From NCBI GenBank assembly GCA_002309715.1, contig DBXW01000004.1:1-37949 (forward strand): a stretch of 37,949 nucleotides of DNA, given 5' to 3'. This document shows positions 32,870 through 37,949 of this stretch, piece by piece; position 1 is the stretch's first letter; each line of letters begins with the position of its first letter. The notes beneath the pieces were generated by a model. The model searched no databases and had not been told where the DNA came from. It was given only the letters and a program-made list of their open reading frames with translations. The stretch comes from Candidatus Avelusimicrobium cornigerorum. Lineage in GTDB: Bacteria; Elusimicrobiota; Elusimicrobia; Elusimicrobiales; Elusimicrobiaceae. A program made the translations under genes and the position numbers.

Positions 32870-33904
32870 ATGGCTACTTTTGTCTTTTATCTGTTAAGTG
32901 TAAGCGTGTCTGCTTTGTGTACATTAGCGGCATTGCCGTTGTTGGCGCGCGGTGTAGGGAAACACCTTTTGGACAAGCCGGGCGGACTTAAAAAACACGC
33001 TACGCCCGTGCCGGTGCTCGGAGGTTGCGGTATTTTTATCGGGTTGGTGGCGGCTTTGCTAGCGGTACGGTTTACCACCCAATTTCCTTCAGGCACGTTG
33101 CACAGTTTACGCGGCATTATCTGGGGCGGTAGCATTATTTTTATTATGGGACTTTGGGACGATTTTAAAAAACCCAAAGGACTGCCGGTTTGGGCCAAAC
33201 TATTACTGCAAGCCGCCGCCACGGTGTGTCTTGTTAAGTACGGGATAATGATTCACGTATTTCCCTGTGTATGGATATCGTATTTGCTGACTTTTTTGTG
33301 GGTGGTAGGGTTAACAAATGCGTTTAATCTGCTGGACATTTTAGACGGACTTTGCACGACACAAGCCATGGTGTGTACGTTGGGCCTTACCTTTATTGCA
33401 CTCCCTTCTGAATTTATCTATGTCAATTTTGCTGCGCTGGCCCTATTGGGCGCATGTGCGGCTTTTCTACCGTTTAATTTTTCAGTCCGGCACAAAATTT
33501 TTTTGGGAGACAGCGGATCTAACTTACTTGGTTTTTTGATAGCCGCGCTTTGTTTGGGAACCGGGTACAGTATGGTTTCTGATTGGGGTTTTTTGGCTGC
33601 GTTACTAATTGTGTACGTGCCGATAGCCGATATTGCTTTTGTAACGCTTGCTCGCCTGATAAAAGGGCGTAATCCGTTAAAAGGAAGCCCCGATCATGCC
33701 GCCTTGCGTTTACGCGCAATGGGATGGACTTCTCGGCAAATTGTCTGCGTTTTTGCGGTGCTTTCGCTGGCGGCTAACGCGCTTGGATTTGCCGTAACGG
33801 TTTGTTCACCCGGGTGGGTGGTTGTCATCTTGCTTACGGCTTTTTTGAGCGCGGGCGTGGCGGGGTATTGGCTACTTAAAAAGGAGTCCGATTATGCACG
33901 TTAA
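32870..33904 (+). CDS. WecA/MraY-type undecaprenyl-phosphate glycosylphosphotransferase
   Basis: These enzymes place a sugar-1-phosphate on undecaprenyl phosphate to begin a glycan. The 344-residue polytopic protein has HATPVPVLGG (43-52), LWDDF (95-99), the catalytic NLLDILDG (153-160) and FLGDSGSNLLG (211-221). A basic loop PDHAALRLRAMG follows. The variable last loop puts it nearer WecA/TagO than MraY. No Shine-Dalgarno sequence is seen and -10-like boxes (for example TATTAT at 32857) lie within about 12 bases of the ATG, so it may be leaderless. It overlaps the next gene by 11 bases. Confidence 0.92.
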   Translation: MATFVFYLLSVSVSALCTLAALPLLARGVGKHLLDKPGGLKKHATPVPVLGGCGIFIGLVAALLAVRFTTQFPSGTLHSLRGIIWGGSIIFIMGLWDDFKKPKGLPVWAKLLLQAAATVCLVKYGIMIHVFPCVWISYLLTFLWVVGLTNAFNLLDILDGLCTTQAMVCTLGLTFIALPSEFIYVNFAALALLGACAAFLPFNFSVRHKIFLGDSGSNLLGFLIAALCLGTGYSMVSDWGFLAALLIVYVPIADIAFVTLARLIKGRNPLKGSPDHAALRLRAMGWTSRQIVCVFAVLSLAANALGFAVTVCSPGWVVVILLTAFLSAGVAGYWLLKKESDYAR

Positions 33905-35177
33905 AACACTTATTTTAGGCGGTGGCTTAACGGGACTCAGCACGGCCTATCATTTAGAAAAATCCGGCCAAACCGATTATGTAGTGCTTGAAAAAGAACA
34001 TACCCCCGGCGGCTTATGTCGCAGTATTTTAAAAAAAGGTTTTACGTTTGATTTTTCCGGTCATTTACTTCACTTACATACTTCGTACGGTAAGAGATTA
34101 GTACGCGAATTACTCGCCGGGCAATTGGGCCGCTTAAAACGACGGGCTTGGATATATACGGGTGCGGCGCGGGTGCCGTTTCCGTTTCAGGCCAATTTGC
34201 ACGCGTTGCCAATTGATTTACGTGCGCGGTGTTTAGAGGGGTTACGCGTCATAAAACCAACCGTAAAGACGGCTCCTAAAAATTTTGAAGATTTTTGTGT
34301 GCGGGCGTTCGGAAAGGGCATTTATCAAATTTTTATGCGTCCGTACAATACTAAATTGTGGGGGTACTCTCCGCGCCAATTAACGTGTGAGTGGTGCGGC
34401 CCGTTTGTACCTACTCCGTCGGCCGCTCTAATTAAAAAAAGTGCCGTAGAAAAACCGACAAATTCTTTTGGATATAATGCATTTTTTTACTACCCCAAAA
34501 CGGGTGGTTGCGGGGCATTGGTAGCGGCATTAAAACACCGCATTTCCCAATTAAAAACAAATACGCCCGTTACGCAAGTTGATTTAAAAAATAAAATGGT
34601 TCGTGCCGGCGGGCGGATGTTTACGTATGATACGTTAGTAAATACGCTGCCGTTGCCGGTTTTCTTGCGTTTGCTTAAAAATGCTCCGGCGCTTACTCGT
34701 CAAGCCGCTAAACTGGCGGTGGCTCCGGTAACCGTTTATCAGGTAGGATTCAAAGGCAAGGTAAAACCGTTTAGTTGGGTGTATTTCCCGGATAAAGATG
34801 TGCCTTTTTACCGAGTGGGTTTGCAGAGCGGTTTTTCATCCGCCAATGCGCCGAAAGGGTGTTATTCGCTCTATGTAGAATTACCCGGTCTAGTCAAGCC
34901 GGGCCCGGCTAAAGAGCGGCAAATTCTGCGCGCGCTTGCCCAAAAAGGTATAATAAATGAGTACGACGAGAAAATAATTTCCTTTTGGCAGCCGTTGCCC
35001 TATGCGTATGCGGTGTATGATAAAAAACGCACGCCTGTTGTAAACCGGGTGTCGGGAGTATTGAAAAGACAGCATTGTTTTTTGGCCGGACGGTACGGCC
35101 GTTGGGAGTATTCATTTATGGAAAAATCATTACTGGAAGGGAGAAATATGGCCCGCCAAGTCAAAGAGGTGTTATGA
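33894..35177 (+). CDS. FAD-dependent amine-oxidase-like oxidoreductase
   Basis: The 427-residue protein opens with a dinucleotide-binding fold, LILGGGLTGLSTAYHLEKSG (about 5-24), then VVLEKEHTPGGLCRS, the FAD-binding pattern of amine oxidases, protoporphyrinogen oxidases and UDP-galactopyranose mutases. It ends with the second FAD contact (FLAGRYGRWEYSFMEKSLLEG, core GRYGRWEYSFMEK). Overlap with the WecA-like gene suggests a role in surface-glycan sugar metabolism, for instance a mutase-like reaction, but the substrate cannot be read from sequence. An AAGGAG site precedes the ATG. Confidence 0.88.
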   Translation: MHVKTLILGGGLTGLSTAYHLEKSGQTDYVVLEKEHTPGGLCRSILKKGFTFDFSGHLLHLHTSYGKRLVRELLAGQLGRLKRRAWIYTGAARVPFPFQANLHALPIDLRARCLEGLRVIKPTVKTAPKNFEDFCVRAFGKGIYQIFMRPYNTKLWGYSPRQLTCEWCGPFVPTPSAALIKKSAVEKPTNSFGYNAFFYYPKTGGCGALVAALKHRISQLKTNTPVTQVDLKNKMVRAGGRMFTYDTLVNTLPLPVFLRLLKNAPALTRQAAKLAVAPVTVYQVGFKGKVKPFSWVYFPDKDVPFYRVGLQSGFSSANAPKGCYSLYVELPGLVKPGPAKERQILRALAQKGIINEYDEKIISFWQPLPYAYAVYDKKRTPVVNRVSGVLKRQHCFLAGRYGRWEYSFMEKSLLEGRNMARQVKEVL

Positions 35178-36304
35178 AGGTTCTAGTTTTCGGCGGAAGT
35201 TTTGATCCGGTACATAAAGGCCATGTGGCACTACTCAAACAGGCAATAAAACAAATTGCCCCCGACGTCACGCATATCGTTCCGGCGTATCATTCCCCTT
35301 TTAAAGCCAAATCCCCCACCCCCTTTCGCTTGCGTATGCAAATGCTTAAGCAGGCCTTTGCCGGCATGAGCAAGCACCTTGTTTTTGATGATTATGAACT
35401 TCGCCGCGGCGGAAAAACATACACATATCAGTTAATTAACTATCTGCTTAAACGGTATAAAAATCCGCAAATTTACTTGCTTGTGGGGACCGATTGTTTA
35501 AACGATTTGCATAATTGGAAAAACCCGCAAGTTATTTTTGACAACGCCATTGTTGTCGCCGGAAAACGAAAAGGATATAACGAGAATCCCGCCCGATTTA
35601 ATCATATTTTTTTGCCGGGATTTTTTCCAAAACTTTCCTCTAGTCGCGTGCGGGCGCATATTTGGATGAGTGGCTCTGTGCCTACGACCGTGCCGGTGCA
35701 AATTACCCCAACCATTTACAAAAATAAATTGTACGGCTTATCGGTACACGAGTGGTTAAAAGCCCACTTAAAACCCAACCGTTACATACACTCGCAAAGC
35801 GTGGCAGAACTGGCCGGAGCATTGAGTGATATTTATGACGTCAATGTAGAGGCCGCCGTGCGGGCCGGTATTTTGCACGACGCCGGGAAGGGTTTTTCCG
35901 GGCAAGAATTGATCCGATTTTGCCGCACGCATAAAATAAGAGTTCCGTTTTTTGAAGATATCTGCCGCCAAGAACCAAGTTTATTGCACAGTTATGTTTC
36001 CGCGTGGTTAGCCAAAAACCAATTCGGCGTCAAGGACAGTCAAATTTTGCATGCCATCAGTGAACACACGCTGGGCAGTTTACACATGAGCACGCTTTCC
36101 AAAATTTTATTTGTGGCGGATATTTCTTCTAAAGACCGCAAATATAAAGACGCTTTTGTAATACGCAATTTAGCCTTGCAAGATTTGGAAAAAGCCCTGG
36201 TATATGCGGCCAATCGTAAGTTGTTATTTACCATTGATTCGCAAAAATGGCTTTGTCCGTTAGGAATTGATTTATGGAATCATCTTATAAAAAAAGGAGA
36301 ATAA
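35174..36304 (+). CDS. nadD: Fusion of nicotinate-nucleotide adenylyltransferase (NadD) and YqeK HD-domain phosphohydrolase
   Basis: The start is ATG 35174, overlapping the upstream stop (ATGA) with GAGG upstream. Residues 1-190 are NadD, which makes deamido-NAD: FGGSFDPVHKGH (6-17) and SSSRVRAHI near 158. Residues about 195-376 are a YqeK-type HD domain with metal ligands in HSQSV, ILHDAGKG, ISEHTLG and VADISSKDR. YqeK enzymes hydrolyse Ap4A symmetrically. The two are usually adjacent separate genes; here one 376-residue frame joins them with no break. The genes that follow (LytR_C, rsfS) are the standard neighbours. Confidence 0.95.
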   Translation: MKVLVFGGSFDPVHKGHVALLKQAIKQIAPDVTHIVPAYHSPFKAKSPTPFRLRMQMLKQAFAGMSKHLVFDDYELRRGGKTYTYQLINYLLKRYKNPQIYLLVGTDCLNDLHNWKNPQVIFDNAIVVAGKRKGYNENPARFNHIFLPGFFPKLSSSRVRAHIWMSGSVPTTVPVQITPTIYKNKLYGLSVHEWLKAHLKPNRYIHSQSVAELAGALSDIYDVNVEAAVRAGILHDAGKGFSGQELIRFCRTHKIRVPFFEDICRQEPSLLHSYVSAWLAKNQFGVKDSQILHAISEHTLGSLHMSTLSKILFVADISSKDRKYKDAFVIRNLALQDLEKALVYAANRKLLFTIDSQKWLCPLGIDLWNHLIKKGE

Positions 36305-37194
36305 TAGCCGCTTGTCTAGGGTTGTTTTGCGTGTGTGCACTGGGGTATGCAGCCTGGGTACAGTGGCAGTCGCAACTCGTCGGAAAGTTAATCGCTCGCT
36401 CCGATACGCCCTTGGAAATAACCGTGCTTACCAAGCCGGCTATGTTTTTCTCTTACGTTCCGGCTACTCACCAAGCCAATGTGCGGGTATTGGCCGATAA
36501 AAAAATCTCCGAAAATAAACTGCGTGAACGGGCGCAGAAAATGCTCGCAGCGGAAAAAATATCCCCTCAAATCCCTTTGAAATACATAGAGCCGGCGGAG
36601 TTGGATCGCGAAGCATTTTGGGCTGATTTTAAAAATTCACTTATCCGTTGGCGTTTTAATCCGTTGCTTGGTGTGCGGGCTATAGGGGCTTACGTCAATG
36701 CACTGTATCACCGGCGCACTAATTTGTCACCGGCCGAATTTGTGTTTTTGATGTTAGAACTTACCCAACTGGAAACGAATGATTTTACCGTTCGTTTTCC
36801 CGAAAAGCAAAAAAAGAAGAAAAAAGCGTCTACACCGGAGCCGTCTGCTCCCGGGAAAACTCCGCCGGATCGCGCGCCACTGGCTGTAGAAAATCGGCCG
36901 ATTATCGTGGAAGTGCTTAATGCGTCCGGCAAAAAAGGGCTTGCCCTGGAACTTACCCAATATTTACGCGAGCAAAATACAAAAGGTCTGTTGCGTGTAG
37001 ATGTTTTACAATATGATAATTACCCATCCCAACAGGATACTTCGTGGCTGGAAGATTATTCCGGGCGGCAAATTCAACTTAAACAATTAGGCAGTGCCAT
37101 TGGGATAATGGGTGAAATTCGTGTCGGTACGGCGCCTAATGTGATTTGTGATACACGCATTATTTTGGGCAAAGATTTTAAAATGCCACTGTAA
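36274..37194 (+). CDS. LytR_C-domain membrane protein
   Basis: The 306-residue protein overlaps the nadD-yqeK end by 31 bases. It has one N-terminal transmembrane segment (about 9-29) after a basic start. A middle region (about 35-170) may be a degenerate domain. A lysine- and proline-rich linker follows (KQKKKKKASTPEPSAP, about 178-195). The C-terminus is a LytR_C domain (about 207-304) with VEVLNASGKKGLALELTQYL (core VEVLNASGKKGLA). There is no LytR-CpsA-Psr catalytic domain, so it should not attach glycans itself. Position between yqeK and rsfS matches the lytR slot in other bacteria. AGGA lies upstream of the ATG. Confidence 0.87.
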   Translation: MESSYKKRRIIAACLGLFCVCALGYAAWVQWQSQLVGKLIARSDTPLEITVLTKPAMFFSYVPATHQANVRVLADKKISENKLRERAQKMLAAEKISPQIPLKYIEPAELDREAFWADFKNSLIRWRFNPLLGVRAIGAYVNALYHRRTNLSPAEFVFLMLELTQLETNDFTVRFPEKQKKKKKASTPEPSAPGKTPPDRAPLAVENRPIIVEVLNASGKKGLALELTQYLREQNTKGLLRVDVLQYDNYPSQQDTSWLEDYSGRQIQLKQLGSAIGIMGEIRVGTAPNVICDTRIILGKDFKMPL

Positions 37195-37258
37195 CGCGCA
37201 CAAACCCTTTCTAAAATGCTAGACTAAAAGGTAGAGTTTTAATACGAAAGAGGATATT

Positions 37259-37795
37259 ATGGATACAAAAGAGTTAGTTTGTTTGGCAGCCCGGTTGGCG
37301 GATGATAAAAAAGCCGAAAATATCAAAGTGATTGATTTATGCGGGCTGTCTTCTTTATGCGAATTTATTTTAATAGTTACCGCTACTTCTAAACCGCATT
37401 TAGATGCGGTGGAAGAAGAAATCAGCCGCAAACTTAAAGAGCAAGGCATTTATAAATTAAACCGCGACGGACGCGAAAGCAATCTCTGGCGCGTAAGCGA
37501 TTACGGCGGCTTTTTAGCCCATATTATGACGCAAGAAGCACGCGATTTTTACGCCTTGGACAAGATTTTTAGTTTCGGTAAGGAAGTGGACTTTACTAAG
37601 CCCGTAAAAAAAGCAGTTAAGAAGGCTCCGGTTAAGAAAACTTCCAAAAAGCCTGTTATCAAAAAAGCAGTTAAAAAAACTACTACCAAAAAAGCAGTCA
37701 AAAAGACGGCTAAAAAAACGACGGTTAAAAAATCCCCCGCCAAAAAGGCGGCTGTCAAAAAAACATCTTCTAAAAAAACAACCAAAAAGAAATAA
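37259..37795 (+). CDS. rsfS: Ribosomal silencing factor RsfS with lysine-rich tail
   Basis: RsfS binds L14 and blocks subunit joining during starvation. Residues 1-115 are a complete RsfS: VIDLCGLSSLCEFILIVTA (core DLCGLSSLCEFILIVTA), then ESNLWRVSDYGGFLAHIM and DFYALDKIF. Normal RsfS stops there. This one continues for about 63 residues of lysine-alanine-valine-threonine repeats such as KKAVKKAPVKKTSKK, ending KKTTKKK. The tail is similar to that of S2 at 8916. AGAGG precedes the ATG. A weak TAGACT -10 box lies about 35 bases upstream. Confidence 0.95.
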   Translation: MDTKELVCLAARLADDKKAENIKVIDLCGLSSLCEFILIVTATSKPHLDAVEEEISRKLKEQGIYKLNRDGRESNLWRVSDYGGFLAHIMTQEARDFYALDKIFSFGKEVDFTKPVKKAVKKAPVKKTSKKPVIKKAVKKTTTKKAVKKTAKKTTVKKSPAKKAAVKKTSSKKTTKKK

Positions 37796-37801
37796 AGAAC
37801 C

Positions 37802-37949
37802 ATGCTTGAAAAATTAAAACAAGATATCTATTTAAAACTTTCCAAGGCGGACTACTTTAAAGAGTTTGAACTTCCTAAAGTAGATTTTACCGCCGCGCCG
37901 GCACACACCGGGGCTGATTTGTCGCTAACGTGGGCGTTAGCGGCTGGCT
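37802..37949 (+). CDS. argS: Probable arginyl-tRNA synthetase, 5' end only (runs off the right edge)
   Basis: An ATG seven bases after rsfS opens a frame that continues to the window edge (49 codons). It begins MLEKLKQDIYLKLSKADYF and reaches AHTGADLSLTWALAAG. An N-terminus with a short helix and then a proline and a G-D-L/A-T-N-like stretch is typical of ArgS. With so few residues, and with GADLSLTW rather than GDxATN, the call is tentative. Confidence 0.45.
   Translation, partial: MLEKLKQDIYLKLSKADYFKEFELPKVDFTAAPAHTGADLSLTWALAAG

Noticed and set aside
36274..37194. Possible full LytR-CpsA-Psr ligase
   Set aside because: Only the LytR_C domain is present; the catalytic LCP domain and its arginines are not seen.
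1..37949. CRISPR arrays, tRNA or rRNA genes, transposons, prophage genes
   Set aside because: I looked for regular short repeats with spacers, tRNA-like cloverleaf segments, transposase or integrase motifs and phage genes, and found none.

Overview
The window is ordinary chromosome of a Gram-negative, outer-membrane bacterium, most likely a host-associated member of the Elusimicrobiota (family Elusimicrobiaceae). This placement is inferred from protein style and gene order: lipid A, heptose and KDO genes; S2 and RsfS with long lysine-rich tails; NadD fused to YqeK; and many secreted proteins with VAQAQ-type signal peptides. No rRNA, tRNA, CRISPR array, IS element or prophage is visible.

Layout. 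(1) 1-203: the start of a secreted protein, cut by the edge. (2) 368-5643, minus strand: a fatty-acid/phospholipid operon, yceD-rpmF-plsX-fabG-acpP-rnc, ending in a membrane-anchored ankyrin protein; fabH and fabD, often found here, are absent. (3) 5690-7254: a secreted subtilase and a 15-residue-repeat surface protein, divergent from overlapping promoters. (4) 7435-8697: a secreted ankyrin-like protein. (5) 8795-12312: rpsB-tsf, pyrH and frr, with a structured leader before rpsB. (6) 12366-13625: a YbdG-type MscS channel. (7) 13667-20756: a block of unrecognised exported proteins, including a tandem duplicated pair. (8) 20839-25781: envelope genes lpxK, an lpxL/htrB acyltransferase, a DUF3108 protein, hldE1 and kdsB, followed by pyrG. 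(9) 27662-30734: an unknown secreted protein, then rnhB-yraN-punA. (10) 30781-35177: a Wzx-like flippase, a lipoprotein on the other strand, a WecA-like glycosylphosphotransferase and an FAD-dependent oxidoreductase, probably all for cell-surface polysaccharide. (11) 35174 to the end: nadD-yqeK fusion, LytR_C protein, rsfS and a probable argS start.

The accessory interest is in the exported proteins. Three (7435, 17487, 19116) share a signal peptide, a GK[IV]EKAV module and a TKYYSM[SA]N motif and then diverge completely. Two of them carry a helical repeat I do not recognise. Genes of this kind are preceded by a recurrent TAGGYC-TTTT element, which includes a matched 35-bp block upstream of two of them. 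Separately, several genes have a TATAAT-like -10 box six to eight bases before the ATG and no Shine-Dalgarno sequence, which predicts leaderless mRNAs.
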